Below are positions 54,023 through 62,866 of a stretch of 64,000 nt of DNA, piece after piece. Every line of letters starts with the position of its first letter. The first letter of the stretch is position 1. The DNA is taken from assembly GCA_021773555.1 (NCBI GenBank), contig JAJFKA010000012.1, positions 62,001-126,000 of the forward strand. The letters are read 5' to 3'. The notes beneath the pieces are model-generated. The model saw only the letters and a list, made by a program, of their open reading frames with translations. It had not been told where the DNA came from and did no database searches. Position numbers and translations under genes: made by a program. The DNA is from Gammaproteobacteria bacterium. GTDB lineage: Bacteria; Pseudomonadota; Gammaproteobacteria; Pseudomonadales; Azotimanducaceae.

Positions 54023-55968
54023 GATGCCTGCCTGGTGATCGTTAAATGTTCCATAAATTGACTCACGCGTTGTTCATCAGTGCTCCACTCCATGTCCGGC
54101 AGGCTGCTCATGACCATCCTGCCATAGGGTTTTGTCATCACCCGTGGATCTCCAAGAATAAAGAGTCCCGTGTCGGCTTCCTGCCTGATCAGGCGGCCAA
54201 AACCCTGTTTAAGGGCGATTATCGCCTGAGGCAGTAGATAATCCATAAATCCGTTACCTCCGGCCCCATCTATCGCTGCCATCAACGCACGCGGCAGGGG
54301 TTCGTCCGGACTGGCAAAGGGCAGTTTGTCGATCACCAGACAGCGCAGGTCCGCACCACGCAGATCGACTCCTTCCCAGAAACTGCCAGTTGCCAGCAAC
54401 ACGGATCCGGAAGACTGACGGTAGCGGGCAATCAGATCCGACTTGGAGAACTGGCCCTGATAGAACACCATCAATCCCGGGACTGCGGACAGAAGATCGG
54501 TGGCCAGGCGCAATGCTCTGTGACTGGTAAACAGCATGAAAAACTTTCCTGGATCATTCATTTCGAGATTTCGTTCCAGCAAACCGCGCAAGCGGTCGAT
54601 AAGCGTTCGGGTATGTTCATCGGTACCGGGCGTCGGTAGATTTTCCGGAACATAAGCGAGCACCTGCTGTTGGTAGTCAAAGGGGCTTTCAAACTGGCGC
54701 TCAAGCAGATCATCGAGTCCCAGACTTCCCTTGATGTGCTCGAAGCTGTTTGCTACGGCCAGAGTTGCCGAGGTGAACACCCAACTGGTCGCAGGATTCT
54801 CAAAGCGTGCGGCAAGTTCTGAGGCAATGCTGACGGGCGTCAGGTGTATTACAAAACCTCGGCCTTGTAATTGCAGCCAGTGAACGTGAGCCTGGTCACC
54901 CCCTAAGGGTTCGGTTAGCAGGGTGAAGAGATCAGTCAATTTCGTTAACCTGTGTGCCACAAGCTGCAGTCCGGTCGACCGTTCTGCAACCATATCTAAC
55001 CTGGTTCTCAGCTGACCCAGGGCGATGTCAATCTGGTCGACGAACTCACCCCGAGGACCTCGAATCCAATCAGAAAAGTCCAGAATCGCGTTGCTGTTGA
55101 CGAATTGTGACATCTCATCCACGGCTTTCTGGAGCAGCTTAGTGCGTTCAAGCAGCACCGGATCATCATCACCCAGAAGGCGGCATTCCTGACGCAGATC
55201 TCTGGCCAGCTCAGTAAGCTGACCACTGCTAATTCGGCTACCAAAAAACTGGCGTGCCACTTCCGTCACCTGGTGCGCTTCATCAATCACGACGCTTGTA
55301 ACATCCGGTAAGATACTAGTGAGTCCATCATCTCGCAGCGCAAGATCTGCAAACAACAGGTGATGATTCACAACGATAAGATCGGCCTCCCTGGCTTTAT
55401 CGCGAGCGCGATAAAGCGGGCATTCAACGAATTTCGGACAGCGGGACCCCAGGCAGTTGTCCCTTGAACTTGTAACCATGGAAACAAGGCTTGCGTCATC
55501 ATGAAAATCTGACAGCTCAGTCAGATCACCAGTACGAGTCCCCGTCGACCATTGCCGAACTTCTACAAGCCGCGATAACATTTGTCGTGAAGTGCCATTG
55601 GTCATCTCACGTATCTTGCTATCGAGTCTCTGCGGGCATACATAATTGGCTCTGCCTTTTAACAATGCGACACGCAGGGGTTTGCCTATCAGATTCAGGA
55701 TCAACGGCAGGTCTTTGTAGAAGAGTTGATCCTGAAGATTCTTGGTCCCGGTTGATACAATGCATTTCCGTCCGGACAACAGCAGTGGTAAAAGATAAGC
55801 GAAAGTTTTGCCCGTACCGGTTCCTGCTTCCAACAACGCGTTTGAACCACTCGCGATTGCAATTCCAACTGTCTGTGCGAGTTCGAGTTGTTCTACGCGT
55901 GGGCGAAATCCGGGTAAATGCTGCGAAAGCTCGCCATCTGCCCCAAGAATTTCAGCAAGTCTGTGCAT
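54019..55968 (-). CDS. yoaA: ATP-dependent DNA helicase YoaA (DinG family)
   Basis: XPD/DinG-type iron-sulfur helicase of 649 residues. Walker A is AGTGTGKT at 48-55, the DEAH box is VVIDEAHQVTE, and four Cys for a 4Fe-4S cluster can be placed (NYVCPQ, then CLGSRCPKFVEC). Late motifs include GSFWEGVDLRG and QGFGRLIR. YoaA acts in DNA damage repair with the polymerase III chi subunit in E. coli. Order yoaA-tsaB is common in gammaproteobacteria. Confidence 0.92.
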   Translation of the reverse strand: MHRLAEILGADGELSQHLPGFRPRVEQLELAQTVGIAIASGSNALLEAGTGTGKTFAYLLPLLLSGRKCIVSTGTKNLQDQLFYKDLPLILNLIGKPLRVALLKGRANYVCPQRLDSKIREMTNGTSRQMLSRLVEVRQWSTGTRTGDLTELSDFHDDASLVSMVTSSRDNCLGSRCPKFVECPLYRARDKAREADLIVVNHHLLFADLALRDDGLTSILPDVTSVVIDEAHQVTEVARQFFGSRISSGQLTELARDLRQECRLLGDDDPVLLERTKLLQKAVDEMSQFVNSNAILDFSDWIRGPRGEFVDQIDIALGQLRTRLDMVAERSTGLQLVAHRLTKLTDLFTLLTEPLGGDQAHVHWLQLQGRGFVIHLTPVSIASELAARFENPATSWVFTSATLAVANSFEHIKGSLGLDDLLERQFESPFDYQQQVLAYVPENLPTPGTDEHTRTLIDRLRGLLERNLEMNDPGKFFMLFTSHRALRLATDLLSAVPGLMVFYQGQFSKSDLIARYRQSSGSVLLATGSFWEGVDLRGADLRCLVIDKLPFASPDEPLPRALMAAIDGAGGNGFMDYLLPQAIIALKQGFGRLIRQEADTGLFILGDPRVMTKPYGRMVMSSLPDMEWSTDEQRVSQFMEHLTITRQAS

Positions 55969-56048
55969 TAAATTTGTTTTGAAGTGAGTTCAACGATAGG
56001 TAACATCATAGCAATGAATCCTCTGACAACCTGCGACATATTCGTGAC

Positions 56049-56615
56049 ATGTTACGCTCCGGTGTAACCGCTCTAATCCTTGCAGGTGGCCGTGGTTCTC
56101 GAATGGAGGGTCAGGACAAAGGTTGGGTCAAACATCTCGGCAAACCGTTGGTCCAGCATGCGATCTCGATCATCTCACCTCAGGTGTCTGAGCTTGTCGT
56201 CAGTATCAATCGAAATGAATCGCGCTATCGCGAGTTGGGAATCGCCTGTTCGATGGATGAGCAAATGGAATACGCAGGGCCACTCATGGGTATCTGGAGT
56301 GCCAGGAAACTCATCAATACCGAGTTCATCTTTGTCATGCCCTGTGACATGCCGGGACTTCCAGGAGACGTGGTTGAACGCCTGTATGAAAATATTCGCT
56401 CTCATGAAATTTGTGTCGCCCGGGACGAAACGAGACTACAACCGCTTGTGTTCATCGCCAGAACACAAGTCATTGATAGTATTGAGCTTTATTTGGGGAA
56501 AACGGAAAAATCAGTAAAAGGATGGATAAAATCGAGGGACTATCATGCCATCAGCTTTCCAGGCCAACAACAAGCTTTCCAGAACATCAACACTACCAGT
56601 CAGTTGCAGCGCTAA
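56049..56615 (+). CDS. mobA: Molybdenum cofactor guanylyltransferase
   Basis: MobA of 188 residues. The nucleotide site LILAGGRGSRMEGQDKGW (residues 9-26) and MPCDMPGLP are the family signature. It turns molybdopterin cofactor into the bis-MGD form used by DMSO-reductase-type enzymes. No molybdoenzyme gene is in the window. Confidence 0.93.
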   Translation: MLRSGVTALILAGGRGSRMEGQDKGWVKHLGKPLVQHAISIISPQVSELVVSINRNESRYRELGIACSMDEQMEYAGPLMGIWSARKLINTEFIFVMPCDMPGLPGDVVERLYENIRSHEICVARDETRLQPLVFIARTQVIDSIELYLGKTEKSVKGWIKSRDYHAISFPGQQQAFQNINTTSQLQR

Positions 56616-56760
56616 GCCCGAACCAGACTACCTGATATAAGCTACGTCCCTGATTTTCAGTGAGGGATGGGCAATCGCCCACCGCACTTGCGGTAGTCGG
56701 GAATACCTTCTCCGAAGAAAATAAGCCCGGGGAAAAAACCTCTGGGAAAAGCTTCTAACA

Positions 56761-56788
56761 AAGAAAGCCCTCAATCGAGGGCTTTCTT
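56761..56788. terminator. Bidirectional terminator of mobA and the H1-like gene
   Basis: AAGAAAGCCCTC-AATC-GAGGGCTTTCTT is a perfect 12-bp hairpin whose arms begin and end in A/T runs, so it can work for both convergent genes. The stretch before it (56616-56760) also has hairpins GGGC-AATC-GCCC and CCGC-ACTT-GCGG near 56668-56694 and no gene. Confidence 0.85.
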
Positions 56789-56797
56789 ATTTAGGAG

Positions 56798-57199
56798 CTA
56801 CTTCTTTTTTCTGGCAGCAGGCTTTTTCTTCGCAGCGGCCTTCTTCTTAGCTGCTGGCTTTTTCTTAGCAGCTTTTTTCTTGGCAGCTGGCTTTTTCTTG
56901 GCAGCTTTTTTCTTGGGCGCTGCTTTTTTCTTGGCTACCTTTTTCTTAGCAGCTTTTTTCTTGGGCGCTGCCTTTTTCTTAGCTACTTTCTTCTTAGCTA
57001 CTTTTTTCTTGGCAGCCTTTTTCTTGGGAGCTGCTTTTTTCTTTGCAGCCGCCTTTTTCTTAGCAGCTGGTCTTTTCTTGGCTGCTACTTTTTTCTTAGC
57101 AACTGCCTTCTTCTTAGCAGCTGGTTTTTTCTTAGCAACCGTCTTACGTTTTGCTACTGATTTCTTTGCAGCTTTTTTCTTTTTCGCAACCACTTTCAT
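56798..57199 (-). CDS. Histone H1-like Lys/Ala-rich protein
   Basis: About 133 residues from the ATG at 57199, which follows AGGAG; the frame to 57262 would begin at an unlikely GTG. Nearly the whole protein is Lys, Ala and Pro in irregular KKKAAKK/KKKPAAKK repeats, like the C-terminal tails of AlgP/histone H1-like bacterial proteins. It should bind DNA or RNA without sequence preference and lacks a folded N-terminal domain. The repeats make length variation between strains likely. Confidence 0.8.
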   Translation of the reverse strand: MKVVAKKKKAAKKSVAKRKTVAKKKPAAKKKAVAKKKVAAKKRPAAKKKAAAKKKAAPKKKAAKKKVAKKKVAKKKAAPKKKAAKKKVAKKKAAPKKKAAKKKPAAKKKAAKKKPAAKKKAAAKKKPAARKKK

Positions 57200-57461
57200 C
57201 GCTCCTATTTTACGTTGAAAAGTTTTAACACTTCGCCCTGCTAACTGACGTCTCCTCGGCACTTTTGTTAGTCACATATTATGACGTTCAAAAACAATCA
57301 CGCTGTCAGTTATCAACACGATGCAAAGTTTAGAAAAAAAAATTCTATTTGCACACCTTTTTTTTACGAAAAATGCAAAAATTTCAGTGTTTTACTGCCA
57401 CGACTTCGAATTTTTCTAACAATTTCGTTGTATCACCTAGATATTGCTACATAAAAAAAAT
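57200..57461. other. AT-rich gap upstream of the H1-like gene
   Basis: About 260 bases between the adk stop and the H1-like start on the same strand. It is strikingly AT-rich, with A and T runs near 57334-57363 and 57452-57460. No gene or firm promoter is seen; poly-A/T tracts suggest curved DNA. Confidence 0.4.
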
Positions 57462-58115
57462 TTATTCGTCGAGTATCGAAAATATTTTGTCCTTGATTTC
57501 GGTAGTGTCACCTAGTCCGCTTATCGAGTGATAACCGGTCTTGCCGCCCGATTTTGATGACAATTCTTTGTAGAACTTAACTAACGGTTCTGTTTGTTCT
57601 CGATAAACATTCAATCTTTCCATGATTGTTTCTTCTTTGTCATCTTCCCTTTGGACGAGTTCTTCGCCGGTTTCATCATCTTTTCCCGCAATCCTGGGTG
57701 GATTATTCTGAGTATGATAGATTCTGCCGGATTCGATATGGGTACGTCGGCCACTCAGCCGGGAAATTATTTCCGCATCGGGAACTGATATTTCAACTAC
57801 ACAATCAATTTCGATTCCCTGGTCAATCAGGGCCTGTGCCTGGGCAATTGTTCTCGGAAAACCATCAAATAGAAATCCAGAACGACAGTCCGGGGCCTGG
57901 ATTCGCTCTTTGACAAGATCAATAATAATTTCATCGGTCACGAGTGCGCCGCTTTCCATGACAGATTGCACTTTCTTACCAAGCGGCGATTCGGCCGCAA
58001 TCGCCTCTCTCAGCATATCTCCCGTCGAAATCTGGGGAATCGACAGTTTGGCAGTTATAAACTGAGCCTGCGTGCCCTTCCCTACACCTGGGGCACCCAA
58101 AAGAATCATTTTCAC
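57462..58115 (-). CDS. adk: Adenylate kinase
   Basis: Adk of 217 residues, the long form with a full lid. P-loop [10 protein letters not shown] is at residues 7-16, FDGFPRT marks the NMP side and RLSGRRTH the lid start. The start is GTG, in the position of the usual MRIILLG, with AGGAG 11 bases upstream. It follows relA by 46 bases. Confidence 0.96.
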   Translation of the reverse strand: MKMILLGAPGVGKGTQAQFITAKLSIPQISTGDMLREAIAAESPLGKKVQSVMESGALVTDEIIIDLVKERIQAPDCRSGFLFDGFPRTIAQAQALIDQGIEIDCVVEISVPDAEIISRLSGRRTHIESGRIYHTQNNPPRIAGKDDETGEELVQREDDKEETIMERLNVYREQTEPLVKFYKELSSKSGGKTGYHSISGLGDTTEIKDKIFSILDE

Positions 58116-58161
58116 GGTCTTAATCTCCTGTATCGAATAGTTTTGTCGTCAATGCGACCTC

Positions 58162-60387
58162 CTAGGAGGCAATCGACCTTCTGGCAGCAATGACGTTGGG
58201 CAACTGCTCGATCATCTCCATGATGCGTAGCAAGCGAGTAAGCTGATCAACTTCAATCTGCATTCGCAGGGTTACCTGATTCGACTGTGCACCAGGCAGT
58301 GTATGGATTGATAATACATTGGTCTCCTGGCGCATTAATATCCCGGTGATGTCATACAACAATCCGGCACGGTCGTGAGCAAGCACATCAACCGTTACAG
58401 GGAACGTGGTATTTAGCGCTTGTTCCCAATCAAGACGCACAATGCGTCCATAGACATCCGCCTTTAAAGCCTGGAGACAATCCTGCAGGTGTACATGCAC
58501 TTTATTGTCATCATCAATAACCCCAACGATGGAATCACCGGGTAATGGATTGCAACACCCTGATATAACGTAATCGAGCCCGCCAAGCCCGGATACAAGC
58601 AGGGGCCTCGATGCATCAGCTTCCTGCAGCCCGAGATTCAGTTGTGCTGACCGGACATCCAGATCCGCATGGACCGCTGCGACTTCGGCGAGTTCGACGA
58701 CATCGACTTCACCGACGGCAACTGCATAATACATTTCATCTGCCGTTGAAAATTGCACTTTCCTCAGAACTTCGGAGACATCAAACTTGTCGATTCCCAG
58801 GTGCGAGAGTTCATCAAGGATGATTTTCTTACCTTCAGCGATGTTTTTCTTCTTCTCCCGGTGGCCAAACCAGGCTTGTATTTTTGCCCTGGCCCTTGCA
58901 GTCGTTACATAGCCCAGATGTTCATGCAACCACTCACGCCTCGGTGCTGACTCCTCACCAACGATTATTTCTACCTGGTCACCGGAGCGAAGTACCGTGT
59001 TCAATGGCACGACACGTCCGTTGATCTTGGCACCTCTACACGTGTGTCCAACTTCGGTATGTACACGATAAGCGAAGTCGACCGGGGTGGCGCCAGGTGG
59101 CATGTCAACCACATGTCCTTCCGGCGTGAACATGTAGATCCGATCGAGGTTTACGTCGGTCAATATCTCCGTTGCCAGCCCCGGTACGTCTTCAAGCTCC
59201 CCCTGCCACTCCAGTATTTGCCTGAGCCACTCAATTCTTTCTTCATAAGCATTGGATCGCTCGGTACCACCCTGGCCCTTATACTCCCAGTGCGAGCAAA
59301 CTCCGAACTCAGCATCCCTGTGCATTTCCCGGGTGCGAATCTGCACCTCGAGCACTTTGCCTTCCGGGCCGATCACAGCAGTGTGCAGTGACTGGTAGCC
59401 ATTCTCCTTCGGATTCGCAATGTAGTCGTCAAATTCGTGTGGGATGTTTCGCCATAAGCTATGCACAACTCCGAGGGCCCTGTAGCAGTCATCGACCTCA
59501 TCTACCAGCAGTCGCACTGCTCTGACATCGTAGACCTCCGAGAATGAAATACCCTTGCGGCGCATCTTGCGCCAGATACTGTAGATGTGTTTTGCACGCC
59601 CTTCAGGTTCAACTTTGATACCAACCAGTCTTAATTTTTTGTCCAGTTCATGAATTACTGCTTCGATGTAATCCTGGCGTGCGGTTCGTTTTTCATCCAA
59701 CTGTTGCGCGATTCGCTTGTAGGACAGCGGTTCAAGATAACGCAGGGACAAATCTTCCAGTTCCCATTTCAGGTGTCCGATACCCAGACGATGCGCCAGG
59801 GGTGCATATATCTCGAACACCTCGTGTGCCAGGCTAACCTGCTTTTTTGCATTTCCTTTGGCGATCGCGCGTATTGCGCAGGTCCGTTCAGCCAGCTTGA
59901 TGAGCGCTACACGCACATCATCAACCAGCGATACCAGCATCCTTCTGGCTTGCTCTAACTGGTCGTTTTTTTCACCCAATACAGGTTTGCGGCTGCCAAA
60001 CTGAATATTGCTGATGGCCGCCATTTTCAGAACACCTTCGACAAGACCAGCAACCTCTTCGCCGAAGTTTTTTCGAACATGATTCAGTGTAATCTGATTT
60101 TCGCGAACGGCCCGGTAGATTATTGCCGCGATGATTCCAGCTTCACCAACGCGCAGCTCGCAAATAATTTCTGCCATTTCCAGCCCGATGCGGTAACTGC
60201 TGTGGCCTGCCGCCCACACAGAATTGGTTGCGATCGCTTTTTCTTCTGCCTGCTCCGAGAGCTCGCATGCCTTGCGAATGGCGGCGATATTCAGCCCAAC
60301 ACTTCGCTCGCCCAGTTTGCAAAGCCAGGTTTCAAGATCAACAGTTCCGTCGATCGAGAGCGGGTGTTCCTCTTTGACCTTTACCAT
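58162..60387 (-). CDS. relA: GTP pyrophosphokinase RelA
   Basis: RelA of 741 residues. The N-terminal HD-like domain has lost the HD pair (GHSSYRIGLEMAE), so it should not hydrolyse ppGpp. The synthetase site has VYDVRAVRLLV and the RelA-type EFDD motif before YIANPKENGYQSLHT. TGS, zinc-finger (ISGCCNPLPGD) and ACT domains follow. It makes ppGpp on stalled ribosomes. It is 24 bases downstream of rlmD, as in pseudomonads. Confidence 0.96.
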   Translation of the reverse strand: MVKVKEEHPLSIDGTVDLETWLCKLGERSVGLNIAAIRKACELSEQAEEKAIATNSVWAAGHSSYRIGLEMAEIICELRVGEAGIIAAIIYRAVRENQITLNHVRKNFGEEVAGLVEGVLKMAAISNIQFGSRKPVLGEKNDQLEQARRMLVSLVDDVRVALIKLAERTCAIRAIAKGNAKKQVSLAHEVFEIYAPLAHRLGIGHLKWELEDLSLRYLEPLSYKRIAQQLDEKRTARQDYIEAVIHELDKKLRLVGIKVEPEGRAKHIYSIWRKMRRKGISFSEVYDVRAVRLLVDEVDDCYRALGVVHSLWRNIPHEFDDYIANPKENGYQSLHTAVIGPEGKVLEVQIRTREMHRDAEFGVCSHWEYKGQGGTERSNAYEERIEWLRQILEWQGELEDVPGLATEILTDVNLDRIYMFTPEGHVVDMPPGATPVDFAYRVHTEVGHTCRGAKINGRVVPLNTVLRSGDQVEIIVGEESAPRREWLHEHLGYVTTARARAKIQAWFGHREKKKNIAEGKKIILDELSHLGIDKFDVSEVLRKVQFSTADEMYYAVAVGEVDVVELAEVAAVHADLDVRSAQLNLGLQEADASRPLLVSGLGGLDYVISGCCNPLPGDSIVGVIDDDNKVHVHLQDCLQALKADVYGRIVRLDWEQALNTTFPVTVDVLAHDRAGLLYDITGILMRQETNVLSIHTLPGAQSNQVTLRMQIEVDQLTRLLRIMEMIEQLPNVIAARRSIAS

Positions 60388-60411
60388 ATATTGAGTTTTG
60401 TGATTTGTAAC

Positions 60412-61770
60412 TTATGAACGGGTGAGTAGTGCAATTGATTCAACATGCGTCGTATGTGGAAACATGTCGATGATGCCCAATCTTTTCAAGTGAAACCCTG
60501 CTTCCACCAACATCTGGACGTCTCGTGCGAGCGTTCTCGGATTGCAGGAAACGTACACTACCCTTTCAACTGCGCTGGTTGCAAGTTTTTTGCATAGCTC
60601 CAGAGCGCCCGTCCTTGGCGGGTCTACAAGAACTTTGTCAATGTCAAGAAGCGAATCTGCAAGGTTTTCCGGATTAAAAAGGTCTAAAACCGAAAAGCCG
60701 GCATTTGTTATCTTGTTACGGTCGCTGTTTTCAGCGGCGCGCGCCACGCTTGCAGCCGTTCCTTCCAAACCGACGACACGATGACATCGCCGTGCAATGG
60801 CCAGGCTGAAATTTCCAATGCCACAAAAAGCATCCAGAACCGTATCGGTGCTGCGAAGCTCCAACAATTCGACCGCCAGGTTCACCATTTGTCTGTTGAT
60901 CCCCAGATTGACCTGGGTGAAGTCAAGAGGATGGAATGCCATCTCCAGGTCAAACCGAGGCAACTGGTAGTACAAACGGTCCTCACCTAGCAGCGGGAAA
61001 ATTTTGTGTAGAGATTCTGGGTTGCCTGGTTGCAGGTATATGTCCAGCGCGTGAGACTGTCCAAATTGTCGCAGCACTTCAATGTCTGCATGAGTTAACT
61101 CCTCCATGTGCCGGAACAATAGCGCGCAGCCCGTGTCCCCAATCGCAACTTCTATCTGTGGAATCACCCGGGGGTTCGACAACAATTCCACCAACGTGGC
61201 CAGAGCATTGAGCAGGTTACCAACAGGTTCTTTCAATACGTGGCAGATGGTGAGTTCTGCGATATAGGGTTTCATCTTCTCCCTGAATCCAACAAGAATT
61301 CGGCCTTTCTTTTCCACAAACTTCACGCCAAGGCGAGCCTTACATCGATAGTGAAAACCGTTTCCACTAAGGGGTGGTAGCCATGCATCGGGTTTGTAGA
61401 TGCCAAACTCATGCGCCAGTTGTGCCTGCTTGAATTTCAGTTGCGCGCCGGAGGACATATGCTGAAGGCTGCAGCCTCCGCAGTAACCGGCCGCATCACA
61501 GCGTGCTATCACTCTGTCGGTGGAAGCCTTTTCAATAGTGTCCGCGCGACTATAAAGTCTGCGTCGCTTCTTCGCGAACGGGAAGGAAACAACCGATTCA
61601 TCCGGTAGTGACCCGAATACGCCGTGTCTGCCATCACTCGTCAGACCATAGCCATCTTCATGCAATGTGGCGATATCAAGGTGCAATACATCATTATTTT
61701 TCATGAAGCGGCAATCGCCCGAACCTGTTGATACGGCCCGTTGAATTGTCACGGGGTGAGTTCGTATCAT
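60412..61770 (-). CDS. rlmD: 23S rRNA (uracil(1939)-C(5))-methyltransferase
   Basis: RlmD (RumA) of up to 452 residues; an ATG at 61704 would give 430, nearer the E. coli length of 433. Parts: N-terminal TRAM-like domain, 4Fe-4S cysteines (CDAAGYCGGC plus TICHVL), SAM site LDAFCGIGNFSLAIA, VDPPRTGA, and catalytic YVSCNPRTLARD. Gene order relA-rlmD-cysM supports the call. Confidence 0.95.
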   Translation of the reverse strand: MIRTHPVTIQRAVSTGSGDCRFMKNNDVLHLDIATLHEDGYGLTSDGRHGVFGSLPDESVVSFPFAKKRRRLYSRADTIEKASTDRVIARCDAAGYCGGCSLQHMSSGAQLKFKQAQLAHEFGIYKPDAWLPPLSGNGFHYRCKARLGVKFVEKKGRILVGFREKMKPYIAELTICHVLKEPVGNLLNALATLVELLSNPRVIPQIEVAIGDTGCALLFRHMEELTHADIEVLRQFGQSHALDIYLQPGNPESLHKIFPLLGEDRLYYQLPRFDLEMAFHPLDFTQVNLGINRQMVNLAVELLELRSTDTVLDAFCGIGNFSLAIARRCHRVVGLEGTAASVARAAENSDRNKITNAGFSVLDLFNPENLADSLLDIDKVLVDPPRTGALELCKKLATSAVERVVYVSCNPRTLARDVQMLVEAGFHLKRLGIIDMFPHTTHVESIALLTRS

Positions 61771-61800
61771 AGCAAACCCACGCCGCAGCAGGTTAGCCTG

Positions 61801-62700
61801 TCAGTCCTGGGAAAATACCCCGGTCGACAAATATCGGTCGCCGCGATCACAGATAATCGCAACGATTGTTGCGTCTTCAACAACGCTGCTCACCTGCAGT
61901 GCTCCTGCAACGGCACCGCCGGACGAGACGCCGGCAAATATACCTTCTTCACGCGCAAGTTGACGCATGGTGGTTTCGGCCAGTGATTGTTCAATGTCGA
62001 TTACTTCATCTACCATGCTGCGATCATAGATTTTTGGCAGGTAGGCTTCAGGCCAGCGCCGGATACCAGGAATCGCAGATCCTTCCACGGGTTGTAATCC
62101 AATTATCCTGATGCTGGGCTTCACTTCACGAAAATAGCGAGAAGCTCCCATAATTGTTCCCGTGGTGCCCATCGAGCTGACGAAGTGGGTGATCTCTCCA
62201 CCAGTTTCCTTATAAATCTCAACCGCTGTACCAAGATAGTGCGCTTCCGGATTATCGGGGTTGGCGAACTGGTCAAGCACTTTGCCCCTGCCCTCACTCT
62301 GCATCTGTTCGGCAAGATCACGGGCACCCTCCATACCTTCGTCTTTACTGACCATAAGTAACTCCGCACCATAAGCGCTCATGGCGCTTTTACGCTCGTC
62401 ACTCATGTGGGCCGGCATAATCAGCACCATCCGGTAACCCTTGATCGCTGCGGCCATCGCGAGCGCAATACCTGTATTGCCACTGGTCGCTTCAATCAGC
62501 GTATCACCCGGTTTGATTTCGCCACGTTCTTCCGCGCGAACAATCATGTTCATGGCCGGTCTGTCTTTGACAGATCCTGCAGGATTGTTCCCTTCAAGCT
62601 TCACCAGAATTGTATTGTTTCGCTCAAGGCCAAGCCGCTGTAGTTTCACCAGAGGCGTATTGCCGATAAATTTTTCAATGGTCGGATACTGCTTCGCCAT
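61801..62700 (-). CDS. cysM: Cysteine synthase B
   Basis: CysM of 299 residues from the ATG at 62700; the frame to 62763 adds 21 residues not seen in the family. PLP Lys45 is in NPAGSVKDRPA, which is the CysM rather than the CysK pattern (NPANSVK). SGNTGIALAMAAA binds the substrate. It makes cysteine from O-acetylserine and sulfide or thiosulfate. Confidence 0.95.
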   Translation of the reverse strand: MAKQYPTIEKFIGNTPLVKLQRLGLERNNTILVKLEGNNPAGSVKDRPAMNMIVRAEERGEIKPGDTLIEATSGNTGIALAMAAAIKGYRMVLIMPAHMSDERKSAMSAYGAELLMVSKDEGMEGARDLAEQMQSEGRGKVLDQFANPDNPEAHYLGTAVEIYKETGGEITHFVSSMGTTGTIMGASRYFREVKPSIRIIGLQPVEGSAIPGIRRWPEAYLPKIYDRSMVDEVIDIEQSLAETTMRQLAREEGIFAGVSSGGAVAGALQVSSVVEDATIVAIICDRGDRYLSTGVFSQD

Positions 62701-62866
62701 ACACAACTCGTTGATGGAGATTAAATTTAGGGTGCCAATAATAGGAGATCGAGGCAGATTCATATAATATCTGGATCATCTATAGAAATTCCGTTCAGAC
62801 ATAATGTCGGACTGCCAGGATGTGCAGTGTTCTATAGACCTGACAACAAACAGGACGTTGTCGACA

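Noticed and set aside
56880-57218. Plus-strand 112-codon frame rich in Phe, Leu and Ala that looks like a membrane protein
   Set aside because: It is the reverse complement of the Lys/Ala codons of the H1-like gene; the coding direction with a ribosome binding site and terminator is the minus strand.
58162-60387. Bifunctional SpoT/Rel
   Set aside because: The hydrolase HD residues are missing and the synthetase has the RelA-type EFDD motif.
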